Assembly (NCBI GenBank): GCA_001556025.1
Contig: LSIB01000154.1
Coordinates: forward strand, 30,264 to 94,263
DNA: 64,000 bases
Direction: 5' to 3'
Source: Rhizobiales bacterium CCH3-A5
Lineage (GTDB): Bacteria; Pseudomonadota; Alphaproteobacteria; Rhizobiales; Beijerinckiaceae
The notes under the pieces were generated by a model, which was not told where the DNA came from, searched no databases, and saw nothing but the letters and a program-made list of their open reading frames with translations. The translations under genes were made by a program, and so were the position numbers. Shown here piece after piece: positions 34,439 to 42,561 of the stretch (position 1 is its first letter; every line of letters begins with the position of its first letter).

Positions 34439-36115
34439 ATGGCTTTTGGTTGCGTTGGTTCCCGGCGCGTGCGGATTCGCGCGCTCGTCGGCCTGATCGG
34501 CATCGTCGCGATCGCGCTCAGCGTCGTCGCCTCTCCCGCTGAAGCGGCGCGCAAGAAGAAGCGCCCTGCCGGCGGCGGCTATGCCCCGCCCTATGCGGCG
34601 ATGGTCGTGGACGCGAAGTCCGGCCGCACCCTGCATGCGGTCAACGAGGATGCCCCGCGCATCCCGGCCTCGATCACCAAGGTGATGACGCTCTATCTGC
34701 TGTTCGAGCAGCTCGAGCGCGGCCGGTTCACCATGGGCTCGGAATTCACCGTCTCCTCCTATGCGGCCCGGCAGGCTCCGTCCAAGATCGGTTTCCAGCC
34801 CGGCGAGACCATCGAGGTCCGCGACGCCATCATGGCGCTGATCACCAAATCGGCCAACGACGTCGCCGTCGCCGTGGCTGAGAACGTCGCCGGCTCCGAG
34901 GACGAATTCGCCCGGATGATGACGGCGCGTGCGCGCTCGCTCGGCATGCGCAGCACCGTCTTCTACAATCCTCACGGCCTGCCCCACAACCCGCCCAACA
35001 TCACGACGGCGCGCGACCTGACCATCCTGGCCCGGGCCATCCAGGAGCGTTTCCCGAAATACTACCCGATGTTCTCGGCCCGCAGCGCCAGCATCGCCGG
35101 CGGCAATTATCGCAACCACAACAAGCTGCTCGGCCGCGTCGAGGGCGTAGACGGCATCAAGACCGGCTACACCCGCCTCTCGGGCTTCAACCTGATGACC
35201 TCGGCCAAGGCCGATGGCCGCCATATCGTCTCGATCGTGCTCGGCGGCCGCTCCGGCGCGCATCGCGACCGTATCATGGCCGATCTCGTCGTCGCGACGC
35301 TGCCCAAGGCCGCGACCGGCGGCCGCGCCACGGTCCAGGTAGCCGAGGTCGAGGACGAGCCGGAGGTCGCGCGGCCGCGCGCCGCCGCGCCGGCCCCGGT
35401 GCAGCAGGCCGCCGTCGCGGCCGAGCCGGTACCGATGCCGATTCCGCGCCCGCGCTTCGAGACGCAAGGACAGCCGCTTCCGGCCGCCGCCCGCGCCTAT
35501 GCGCCGACGACCACGACCACCACCCCGATCGCGCCGACCAGGCCGATCAGCGCCAATGCGCCGCCGCTGCAGATCTCCGGCATGCGCCCTGTCGCCGCGA
35601 CCACCACGCCGTCGGCGATGCGCTGGTCGATCGGTGCGCCCGCCGCCGACGGCAAGGTGCTGCGCCCGCCGGCGAACGTCGATGTCACCTCCTCGATCGC
35701 GAAGGTGGCCGAGCCCGACGAGAAGCCTGCGGCCAAGGTCGCGGAGGTTCGCAAGCCCGAGCCCGCCCCGGTCGCAGAGAAGAAGCACGAGGCCGGCAGC
35801 AGCGCGATCGCCAAGGCCGAGCCCGCCAAGCCAGAGCCTGCGAAGGCTGCGCCCGCCGCGGTGGCCAGCACCGGCAAATGGATCATCCAGCTCGGCGCGA
35901 CCGACGACGAGGCCAAGGCCAGGGAAATCATCGCACGCGCCCGGAAAGCCTCGGGTTCGCTGTCGGAGGTCGCCGGCTTCACCGAGAAGGTCGAGAAGGG
36001 CGGCGCCACGCTGTTCCGCGCCCGCTTTGCCGGATTCGACGATTCGAAAGATGCCAACAACGCCTGCGCCAAGCTGAAGCGCGACGGCTTCGCCTGCTTC
36101 GCCACCCGCGGCTGA
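34439..36115 (+). CDS. D-alanyl-D-alanine carboxypeptidase with SPOR domain
   Basis: A 558-residue PBP5/6-type enzyme that trims the terminal D-Ala of murein stem peptides. A signal peptide ends around SPAEA. The serine active site is intact: Ser78-Ile-Thr-Lys81, Ser138-Ala-Asn140 and Lys241-Thr-Gly. A Pro/Ala-rich linker (about 295-470) leads to a C-terminal SPOR domain (about 480-558, starting GKWIIQLGATDDEAKA), which binds denuded glycan at the septum. The start ATG 34439 follows a GAGG site; the in-frame TTG at 34406 is less likely. The SPOR tail suggests action at division sites. Confidence 0.94.
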   Translation: MAFGCVGSRRVRIRALVGLIGIVAIALSVVASPAEAARKKKRPAGGGYAPPYAAMVVDAKSGRTLHAVNEDAPRIPASITKVMTLYLLFEQLERGRFTMGSEFTVSSYAARQAPSKIGFQPGETIEVRDAIMALITKSANDVAVAVAENVAGSEDEFARMMTARARSLGMRSTVFYNPHGLPHNPPNITTARDLTILARAIQERFPKYYPMFSARSASIAGGNYRNHNKLLGRVEGVDGIKTGYTRLSGFNLMTSAKADGRHIVSIVLGGRSGAHRDRIMADLVVATLPKAATGGRATVQVAEVEDEPEVARPRAAAPAPVQQAAVAAEPVPMPIPRPRFETQGQPLPAAARAYAPTTTTTTPIAPTRPISANAPPLQISGMRPVAATTTPSAMRWSIGAPAADGKVLRPPANVDVTSSIAKVAEPDEKPAAKVAEVRKPEPAPVAEKKHEAGSSAIAKAEPAKPEPAKAAPAAVASTGKWIIQLGATDDEAKAREIIARARKASGSLSEVAGFTEKVEKGGATLFRARFAGFDDSKDANNACAKLKRDGFACFATRG

Positions 36116-36187
36116 CGGACAAGAAGGACCGCCATCATGACGCTCCAGACGAACACGCAGTCCCTCGTCCAGACCGCCAACCCGGCC

Positions 36188-36904
36188 TCACTTCAGCAGG
36201 GCGTCCTTGGCCTGGTTGACGCGGGCGGCAAGCCCGCTCGATCCTCCGGCGTCCGGATGGATGCGCTTCATCAGGCTCCGATGGGCCTCGCGGATCGCTT
36301 CCTCGCCCGCCCCCGGCTGAAGCCCCAGGATCTCGTAGGCCTCCTGCTCCGACATCGCGCCCGCGCCCGCCGCGCGGCGCTGCCCCGCGTCGAAATTTCC
36401 CTGAGCGTGTTCACGCCATCCGGGCGTCCGGCGGTCGAGATAAGCCTCTAGCAGACGCGCGCCGTCGGGGTCGCGGGCGAGGCATTCGCGCATCAGCGCC
36501 GCGAGTTCCTGCGGGCCCAGCGCATCGAGATCGCGCCCGGCGAACTGCCCTGCGACGACCTTGCCGGTCATGCCGCCGCTGTCATGGTCGAGTTCCATCG
36601 CCAGCAGCGCCGACTTGACCTGCGAGCGCGCGCCCGGCGTCTCGGCCTTGTCAGGCCCACCCCAGGGAAAGCGCATGCCGCCGGGGCCGTAGGCGCTCCA
36701 GCCCAGCAGCCATGCGCCGATGCCGCCGACGAAGACCGCCATATCGAGCCGGCCGCGCATCATCAGCAGCGCCGCGACGCCGAGCGAAACCACGCCGCCG
36801 CCGGTCTTGAGAGCCTTGGCCATCAGCTTCGGGTTGACGCCGGTGAAGAGCTTCGACAGCCACCAGAGCAGGATCAGGACGGCCAGGCCATAGAGCAGCG
36901 TCAC
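36188..36904 (-). CDS. Membrane-anchored J-domain protein
   Basis: A 238-residue protein with two N-terminal hydrophobic segments (LLYGLAVLILLWWLSKLF and around VVSLGVAALLMM to GGIGAWLLGW), a linker, and a C-terminal J domain of about 55 residues (YEILGLQPGAGEEAIREAHRSLMKRIHPD). The HPD motif needed to stimulate DnaK ATPase is intact. The layout with a terminal J domain after membrane helices resembles TIM14/DjlC-like proteins. Its start overlaps the stop of the upstream VWA gene by 4 bases (ATGA), so the two are translationally coupled. Confidence 0.9.
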   Translation of the reverse strand: MTLLYGLAVLILLWWLSKLFTGVNPKLMAKALKTGGGVVSLGVAALLMMRGRLDMAVFVGGIGAWLLGWSAYGPGGMRFPWGGPDKAETPGARSQVKSALLAMELDHDSGGMTGKVVAGQFAGRDLDALGPQELAALMRECLARDPDGARLLEAYLDRRTPGWREHAQGNFDAGQRRAAGAGAMSEQEAYEILGLQPGAGEEAIREAHRSLMKRIHPDAGGSSGLAARVNQAKDALLK

Positions 36905-37641
36905 CGGCGGCCTCCATCCATCGCGGTCAGCAGGCCCTTCACGGCCGGGCTCACGCCCGCGAGCTGTTGCAGCGCCGCGCGTCCGCCGCTGGCGTAAGCC
37001 GCCGCTCCGCGCAGCAGATCGAGCAGCGAGCCCGGCGCGTTGACGTCGAAGCGCGCATGCGCTCCGCCGGTCAGCCGCGCCATGGTCGCGAAGGCCGCGC
37101 TGGCGGCGGGGTCATGCCCCTCCTGGAACAGGAAGCCGCGAATGCCGCGAAGGCCGAGTTCGCCGGCGAGCGCCGCAAGCGCGTCCACATCCTCCTCCAT
37201 GGCATCGCCGACGAAGACGAAGGCGCGCACCGGCACGGTCTTCGCTTCGTCGCGAATGTGCTTCAGCACGCGGTGGATCTGCGTCTGGCCGCCCTCGCAG
37301 GCGATCCTGCGCATCAAACCATTGAGCCTTTGCGGCTCGCCGATCCAGCCCGAGGCGCGGCACTCCATCAGCCCGCGGAAATAGACAAGCTGCACGGCGA
37401 GCCCGCCGGTCCCGGCCGCGACCTCGAACATCCTCGCCTGCAGCGAGCAGGCGAGATCCCATGTCGGCTGGCGGCTCATCGTGGCGTCGAGCGCGAAGAT
37501 CAGCCGCCCCGCCTGCCCCGTCGCCAGCGGAGCCAACTGTTTCGCCGCGCCGAGGAAGCGGTCGATCTCGCCCGGTGCGGAGGCGCCGCTGACGCCGGTC
37601 CCGGCCGCCTTCTGCAATGTCTTGTCCGTCTTTTCGCTCAT
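36901..37641 (-). CDS. VWA-like protein
   Basis: A 246-residue soluble protein with a von Willebrand factor A-like fold. The strand/metal motif at about 50 reads LIFALDATMSRQPTWDLA, a DxTxS variant of MIDAS; later a strand FVFVGDAMEEDVD and GGQTQIHRVLKHI support the fold. It overlaps the J-domain gene by 4 bases. The pair is often found next to panC in Rhizobiales. The role is unknown; a partnership with the J-domain protein is inferred from coupling. It is divergent from panC with a 64-base gap. Confidence 0.8.
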   Translation of the reverse strand: MSEKTDKTLQKAAGTGVSGASAPGEIDRFLGAAKQLAPLATGQAGRLIFALDATMSRQPTWDLACSLQARMFEVAAGTGGLAVQLVYFRGLMECRASGWIGEPQRLNGLMRRIACEGGQTQIHRVLKHIRDEAKTVPVRAFVFVGDAMEEDVDALAALAGELGLRGIRGFLFQEGHDPAASAAFATMARLTGGAHARFDVNAPGSLLDLLRGAAAYASGGRAALQQLAGVSPAVKGLLTAMDGGRR

Positions 37642-37705
37642 GCGCCTGATATTGGCGGTTCCGTGCGCATTTGCTACCCGTCCTCGAAACGAGGGAGTGG
37701 ACGCC

Positions 37706-38554
37706 ATGGCCGGGATCGCGGTTCTCGAAACGGTGGCCGCCATGCGCGAAGCTGTTGCAGACTGGCATGCGGCCGGCGACAAGGTCGCGCTGGTGCCGAC
37801 CATGGGCGCTTTGCACGAGGGCCATATCGCGCTGGTGCGCGAGGCGCAGCGCCATGCGAAGCGCGTGATCGTCTCGATCTTCGTCAACCCGACGCAGTTC
37901 GCGCCGCACGAGGACTTCAAGAAGTATCCGCGCACCTTCGAGGGCGACCGGGCGCAGCTCATCGACGCCGGCGCGGATGCGATCTATTTTCCATCGGTCG
38001 AGGAGATGTATCCGCCAGGCTTCGCCAGCCGCGTGCTGCTGCTCGGCCCGGCCGCCGTCGGGCTCGACGACCGCTTCCGGCCGACGCATTTTGAAGGCGT
38101 TGCAACGGTTTGCTGCAAGCTCTTTACGCAGAGCCGGGCCGATCTCGCGGTCTTCGGCGAAAAGGACTATCAGCAGCTCAAGGTGGTGACGCGGATGGCG
38201 GCCGATCTCGATCTCGGCATCCGCATCGTTCCGCTGGAGACCTTCCGCGAGCCGGACGGCCTCGCCATGTCCTCGCGCAACCGCTACCTCTCGGCCGAGG
38301 AGCGCGCGCTCGCGCCGCTGCTGCACGAGACCATGCAGGCGGTCGCCGTGCGGATCCGCAACCGCGAGGACCTGTTTCGCGCGGTCGGCGAGGCGCAAGG
38401 CGAGATCATCGCGGCCGGCTTCGAGCTCGACTATCTGGAGGCCCGCCACGCCGAGACGCTGGCGCCCGTGTCATCGCTCGCCGACGGGCCGATCCGGCTG
38501 CTGGTGGCGGCGCGGCTGGGCGCGACGCGGCTGATCGACAATATCGGGGTGTGA
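37706..38554 (+). CDS. panC: Pantothenate synthetase
   Basis: A 282-residue enzyme that joins pantoate and beta-alanine using ATP in coenzyme A synthesis. The nucleotide-binding motif PTMGALHEGH, IFVNPTQFAPHEDF, FGEKDYQQL and the KMSKS-like MSSRNRYLS are all present. The start follows GAGGGAG. No panB is adjacent. The gene ends before a palindromic repeat and converges with the DUF1489 gene. Confidence 0.97.
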   Translation: MAGIAVLETVAAMREAVADWHAAGDKVALVPTMGALHEGHIALVREAQRHAKRVIVSIFVNPTQFAPHEDFKKYPRTFEGDRAQLIDAGADAIYFPSVEEMYPPGFASRVLLLGPAAVGLDDRFRPTHFEGVATVCCKLFTQSRADLAVFGEKDYQQLKVVTRMAADLDLGIRIVPLETFREPDGLAMSSRNRYLSAEERALAPLLHETMQAVAVRIRNREDLFRAVGEAQGEIIAAGFELDYLEARHAETLAPVSSLADGPIRLLVAARLGATRLIDNIGV

Positions 38555-38576
38555 CGCGGCGGCGTCACCCGCCGCT

Positions 38577-38618
38577 TGTCATTCCGGGGCTTCGCGTAGC
38601 GAAGGACCTGGAATGACA
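38577..38618. repeat. Palindromic repeat between panC and the DUF1489 gene
   Basis: A near-perfect inverted repeat with outer arms TGTCATTCC / GGAATGACA and inner CTTCGC / GCGAAG around GTA. At the junction of two convergent genes it may also act as a bidirectional terminator. The last bases adjoin the stop of the DUF1489 gene. Confidence 0.85.
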
Positions 38619-38623
38619 GCGGA

Positions 38624-39061
38624 TTACAACAAGCCCAGTTCCGCCAGTTCCCGCCGCAGCGCTTCCGGCATCGCTGCGAAATCCTCGCCGCGCGCGCCGA
38701 GATCGGCCGGCTTGTCCTTGTCGGCGAGGTAGCGCCAGCCTTGAAAAGGCCGGCACGGGCGGGGTGCGACCGGAACCACCACCGGCTCCAGCACGAGATG
38801 GCAACGGCCAATTCCGTCAGCGTCGGTGAAGGGCCGCACCGCCAGCAGCGCTTGCCGCGCCGAAACCTGGCCCTTGATCACCCAGTAGAGCGAGCCGCCA
38901 TCCATCAGTTCGTCGAGGCGCTTGGGCACCATCCGGGTGGTGTGCGCCTGCTCCTCCGGACGGCCCATGCGCCGGCGCAGCAGCATGTTCTCCTCGATCC
39001 ACTCTTCGAGATCGGCGATGGATTCGGCCCCGACGCAGAGTTTGAGCAGGTGAAGCGGCAT
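38624..39061 (-). CDS. DUF1489 family protein
   Basis: A 145-residue protein of the DUF1489 family, found in alphaproteobacteria. Family features are the start MPLHLLKLCVGAESIADLEEW, THTTRMVPKR-like segment (AHTTRMVPKRLDEL), and GSLYWVIKGQVSARQALLAV, ending with GWRYLADKDKPADL. The function is unknown. ATG 39061 is preferred; the upstream in-frame part is repeat sequence. Confidence 0.87.
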   Translation of the reverse strand: MPLHLLKLCVGAESIADLEEWIEENMLLRRRMGRPEEQAHTTRMVPKRLDELMDGGSLYWVIKGQVSARQALLAVRPFTDADGIGRCHLVLEPVVVPVAPRPCRPFQGWRYLADKDKPADLGARGEDFAAMPEALRRELAELGLL

Positions 39062-39134
39062 GGTGCGCAAGCTAGAGCGGCGCGGGCGAACCGACCAGCG
39101 CCCGAGGCGTTTCTCCACAGATTGCGCGCGTTTC

Positions 39135-39230
39135 CCGTCATGGTCGGGCTTGTCCCGACCATCCACGCCTTCACTCGTCGAGCCCTATGCCAGAGACGTG
39201 GATGCTCGGCACAAGGCCGAGCATGACGGG
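39135..39230. repeat. Palindromic repeat, family 2 (CGTCATGGTCGGGC type)
   Basis: The left part CCGTCATGGTCGGGCTTG (with TCCCGACCAT) forms a hairpin of its own; the right part GTGGATGCTCGGCACAAGG (with CCGAGCATGACGG) forms a second. The outer ends CCGTCATG / CATGACGG are inverted. The same two-hairpin design occurs at 48782-48875, and a related element at 58443-58545 and 60224-60312. Confidence 0.88.
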
Positions 39231-39277
39231 GAAAGAAACGCGGTCTATTGAAGTCGGCACCCAACGGAGAGCCACCC

Positions 39278-40057
39278 ATGCGCGGACTTGCAGGCAAAGC
39301 CATTCTCGTCACCGGCTCCAGCGCCGGCATCGGCTACGCCATGGCGCAGCGGCTGATCGCCGAGGGCGCGAAGGTCATGATCCATGGCCGCGATGCCGGC
39401 GAGGTCGAGAGCGCCTGCGCCAGCCTCGGCAGCGGCTGCGCGGGCACGACCGGCGACCTGATCGAGCCCGCGACCGCGCAGGCGATCGTCGACGCCACGG
39501 TGCAGGCCTTCGGCCGCATCGACGGGCTGGTCAACAATGCCGGCATCTATCCGCGCGGCGTGATCGGGGAGACGACCGCCGCCTTCTTCGACCATGTCTT
39601 CGCGATCAACACCCGCGCGCCCCTGCTCTGCGCCGAGGCCGCGATCCGCGCCTTCCGCCTGCAGAAATCGGGGGGCTCGATCGTCACGGTCGGCTCGCTC
39701 AACGCCTGGTGCGGCCAGTCCAATCTTACAGTCTATTCGATGTCGAAGGGCGCGCTGATGACCATGACGCGCAATCTCGCCAACACGCTGGGGCCGGAGC
39801 GCATCTTCGTGAACCAGCTCAATGTCGGCTGGACCTTTACCGCCAACGAGGATGCGACGCAGCAGAGCGAGGGCAAGAAGCCCGGCTGGGAGAAGGTGGT
39901 TCCGGTCGAGTTCGCGCCGACCGGGCGGATCATGCAGCCCGAGGAGGTCGCGGCGCATACCGCCTTCTGGCTCTCGGAGGACAGCCAGCCGGTGAACGGG
40001 CAAATCTACGAGGTCGAGCAGTTCCCCGTGATCGGCCGGGGCCGGGCGACCGACTGA
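39278..40057 (+). CDS. Short-chain dehydrogenase/reductase
   Basis: A 259-residue SDR of the classical type. The NAD(P) site TGSSAGIGYAMA is at about 12-23, NNAG at the end of strand 4, and the catalytic SxnYxxxK set is represented by VGSLNAWCG, then VYSMSKGAL. The start ATG 39278 follows a GGAGA site. The long insertion near GWTFTANEDATQQSEGKKPGWEKV may line the substrate pocket. Substrate unknown. No operon partner: it follows a repeat and ends at an inverted repeat. Confidence 0.92.
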   Translation: MRGLAGKAILVTGSSAGIGYAMAQRLIAEGAKVMIHGRDAGEVESACASLGSGCAGTTGDLIEPATAQAIVDATVQAFGRIDGLVNNAGIYPRGVIGETTAAFFDHVFAINTRAPLLCAEAAIRAFRLQKSGGSIVTVGSLNAWCGQSNLTVYSMSKGALMTMTRNLANTLGPERIFVNQLNVGWTFTANEDATQQSEGKKPGWEKVVPVEFAPTGRIMQPEEVAAHTAFWLSEDSQPVNGQIYEVEQFPVIGRGRATD

Positions 40058-40068
40058 GGCAGCGCTTC

Positions 40069-40213
40069 AGAGTCCGTCGCGAAACTCGCTCCGGGGAGTC
40101 GGCTGGCGTGGCTTTCGAGAACCGGCGCGGAGCGGACTTATTGTCCGTGAGCACCGGAAGCGCAGACAGCCGCGCGAGACGGCCGCCGGAGTAGAGTTTC
40201 GGGACGGACTCTC
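40069..40213. repeat. Imperfect inverted repeat with about 26-base arms between convergent genes
   Basis: Left arm 40069-40094 (AGAGTCCGTC, then CGAAACTC) and right arm 40186-40213 (GAGTTTCGGGACGGACTCT) can pair with few mismatches across about 90 bases. It fills the gap between the SDR stop and the stop of the squalene/phytoene-synthase-like gene. It may be a small mobile-element remnant or a bidirectional termination structure. Confidence 0.8.
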
Positions 40214-41105
40214 AGCGCGCCGCCCGCGCCGCACGCCAGATTGTCCACTGCCGCCGCCAGGGCGGCAAGGCGATGATGGTGCGGTAAGGGTCGTAGCCCG
40301 GCCGCTCCATCGCGTGCAGATAGGGTTCGACCAGCGCCACGGGCAGGAAAGCCGGCGCGACGGCCGGCGGCACGGTTTCGCGCAGGCCGCGCAGCTTCTT
40401 GAGATGCGCGCGGGCGATCTCGCGCAGTTCCTTGAGCGAGTAATGCACGCCCGGCCCGCCGCGCCCGCGCACGATGTCGTCGCGCGTGACGCCATTGCGG
40501 CCGAGAATATCGGCCGGGATATAGACCTGTCCGGCGGCCGAATGCCACGGGAAGGCGCGCATCAGCCCGGTCAGCGCATAGGCGACGCCGGCATGGCCGC
40601 AAGCGGCCGCCCCCCCGGGGTCGCGGCCATTGGCGAGGACGAGACAGGCGAGCCGGATCAGCGCGCTCGCAGTTTCGCCGGCATAGCCTTCGAGATCGGA
40701 GAGGCGCGGCATCGGGTCGTCGTAGAGATCGAAGATGCGGGCCTCGATCAGCGCGGTCAGCGGCGCGATCGGCAGGCGGTAGCGCGCGACCGCATCGAGC
40801 AGGGCGGCGGCCACGGGATGGGACTGCGGCTCGCCTTTCGCCTCCCCTTCGAGCAGGTCGCGCCACCACTGCATCCGGACCTCGCCCGGCAGCGGTTCGC
40901 TGACTTGTGCGCGGATGCGGGCGATCTCGTGGCTGAAGGCGTAGAGCGCAAACAGCGCCGGACGCTGCGATTCGGGCGCGTAGAGCGTGGCGATCCAGCG
41001 GTCATGGTCATGCTCGCGGATCAGCGTCGCGCAATGGGCGTAGGCCTCGTGCAGCGCGAGCGGCGCGGCGACGCGGCGGTCATCGGTCTCGGTCGTCTGC
41101 GGCAT
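40212..41105 (-). CDS. Squalene/phytoene synthase family protein, NDUFAF6-like
   Basis: A 297-residue all-helical protein of the isoprenoid head-to-head synthase superfamily. The region FALYAFSHEIARIRAQVSEP and RMQWWRDLLEG is shared with the complex I assembly factor NDUFAF6 and bacterial phytoene synthases, as is the RIFDLYDDPMPRLSDLEGYAG block. True synthases carry two Asp-rich motifs; here the second is partly kept (DDPMPRLSDLE) and the first is degenerate, favouring an assembly role. It lies at the end of the yajC-secD-secF-Mth938-like run, which is also the context of NDUFAF3. ATG 41105 is chosen because the upstream 30 codons are atypical. Confidence 0.85.
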   Translation of the reverse strand: MPQTTETDDRRVAAPLALHEAYAHCATLIREHDHDRWIATLYAPESQRPALFALYAFSHEIARIRAQVSEPLPGEVRMQWWRDLLEGEAKGEPQSHPVAAALLDAVARYRLPIAPLTALIEARIFDLYDDPMPRLSDLEGYAGETASALIRLACLVLANGRDPGGAAACGHAGVAYALTGLMRAFPWHSAAGQVYIPADILGRNGVTRDDIVRGRGGPGVHYSLKELREIARAHLKKLRGLRETVPPAVAPAFLPVALVEPYLHAMERPGYDPYRTIIALPPWRRQWTIWRAARAAR

Positions 41106-41207
41106 CGATGCGCCTTCGGCGATAGCGTCGGTTCGGCCCCGTCCCTGCGGCAGTCTAGGCGAAGCGATGCGGCGCTGGCTACGCCTGATCGGCATGGCCG
41201 GAGCGCG

Positions 41208-41585
41208 TCAATCTACCGCGATGAGAGCGGCCGCGACACGGCGGTCTTCGGCGACCAGGACGTTGTAGGTCCGCGCCGCCGCCCCGGTCGCCATGCCCTC
41301 GATGGTGATCCCGGCCTCGCGGAAGCGGTCTCGCAGCGTCGCCGGGATGAAGGCGATGTCGACGCCCGTGCCGATCAGCAGGAAGTCGATCGTCCCGGCT
41401 TCGTCGAGTACGGGCTGCAGGCTCTCGGGCGTGATCTGCGCGAACTGCGTGACCGGCCAGATGCGGATGCCTGCCGGCGTCGCCAGGATCGAGCCGCGAT
41501 GGCTCATGCCGGCGAAGCGGAAGCCGCCGGCCCCGAAGGCGTCGAGCTGGTGCCGGCCGGGGACGAAGCCGTCGAACAGGGGCAC
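41208..41585 (-). CDS. Mth938-like (DUF498) protein, NDUFAF3 family
   Basis: A 125-residue single-domain protein of the Mth938-like fold. The segment FDGFVPGRHQLDAFGAGGFRFAG, then the WPVTQFAQITPE and DFLLIGTGVDIAFIP motifs are family-typical. The human homologue NDUFAF3 is a complex I assembly factor. It starts with GTG at 41585, directly after the secF stop (TGA GTG), so it is translationally coupled to secF. Its placement with secDF is conserved in alphaproteobacteria, pointing to a membrane-protein assembly role. Confidence 0.9.
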   Translation of the reverse strand: MPLFDGFVPGRHQLDAFGAGGFRFAGMSHRGSILATPAGIRIWPVTQFAQITPESLQPVLDEAGTIDFLLIGTGVDIAFIPATLRDRFREAGITIEGMATGAAARTYNVLVAEDRRVAAALIAVD

Positions 41586-42533
41586 TCAGGCCTTGGCCTT
41601 GGCGGGAGTAAGGACCTTCTCCTCGGCCTGGTCGAGCCGGCCGGCGCGGATGTCCAGATAGAGGAGCACGGGGGTCGACACGAACATCGCCGAATAGGTG
41701 CAGACCATGACGCCAAAGAGCATCACCAGCGCGAAGCCCTCGATCGCCGTGCCGCCGAAAAGCACCAGCGCCACCAGCGCCAGCACGGTCGTGGTCGAGG
41801 TGATGGCGGTGCGCGAGAGCGTCGAGTTGATCGACAGATCGAGCAGATCGGGGATCGACATGGTCTTGTAGCGGCGCAGCAATTCGCGCGTGCGGTCGAA
41901 CACCACGACGGTTTCGTTCAGCGAATAGCCGACGATGGTCAGGATCGCCGCGATCGAGGTCAGGTTGAATTCGAGCTGGGTGATCAGGAAGAAGCCGATG
42001 GTCAGCACGATGTCGTGCAGCGTGCCGAGGATCGCGCCGATGGCGAGCTGCATCTCGAAGCGGAACCAGAGATAGATCAGCACGCCGACGATCGCGAGAA
42101 CCACGCCGAGCGTGCCGGCCTGCACCAGTTCGCCCGAGACGCGCGGGCCGACAGTCTCGACGCGGCGGAAATCATAGGCTGCCGCGAAGGCCTCGCGGGC
42201 CTTGACCACGACCTGCTGCTGGGCCGGCTCGCCGCCGGGCTGGAGCGCAAAGCGCATCGAGACCTCGCCGCCGGACCCGAACTCCTGGACCTCGGCCTCG
42301 CCGAAGCCGAGCCCGTTGGCGGCCGTGCGAATCTGGGCGATGTCGGGTTTGCCCGACTTGGCCTGCATCTCGATCAGCGTGCCGCCGCGGAAATCGATGC
42401 CGAAATTCAGCCCGATCGTGAGGAACAGCACCAGCACGAGGATCGAATAGGCGGCCGAGAACGGGTAGCTCAGGCGTCGCCACTTGACGATCTTGAACTT
42501 GGTGTTGTCGGGAACGATGCGAAGCAGACGCAT
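41586..42533 (-). CDS. secF: Preprotein translocase subunit SecF
   Basis: A 315-residue membrane protein that works with SecD to pull exported proteins across using the proton gradient. The FGIDFRGGTLIEM motif, the VGYSLNETVVVFDR transmembrane segment, and the SRTAITSTTTVLALVALVLFGG helix are characteristic. Six membrane segments are evident with a periplasmic loop after the first. It begins 28 bases after the secD stop and is followed immediately by the Mth938-like gene. Confidence 0.97.
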   Translation of the reverse strand: MRLLRIVPDNTKFKIVKWRRLSYPFSAAYSILVLVLFLTIGLNFGIDFRGGTLIEMQAKSGKPDIAQIRTAANGLGFGEAEVQEFGSGGEVSMRFALQPGGEPAQQQVVVKAREAFAAAYDFRRVETVGPRVSGELVQAGTLGVVLAIVGVLIYLWFRFEMQLAIGAILGTLHDIVLTIGFFLITQLEFNLTSIAAILTIVGYSLNETVVVFDRTRELLRRYKTMSIPDLLDLSINSTLSRTAITSTTTVLALVALVLFGGTAIEGFALVMLFGVMVCTYSAMFVSTPVLLYLDIRAGRLDQAEEKVLTPAKAKA

Positions 42534-42561
42534 GCGCTTGTCTCCTGAAAGATGGCAGCGT

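Noticed and set aside
40212..41105. Hopanoid or carotenoid biosynthesis gene
   Set aside because: No other isoprenoid genes are nearby and the first Asp-rich motif is not clearly intact; the Sec/assembly-factor context favours the NDUFAF6-like interpretation.
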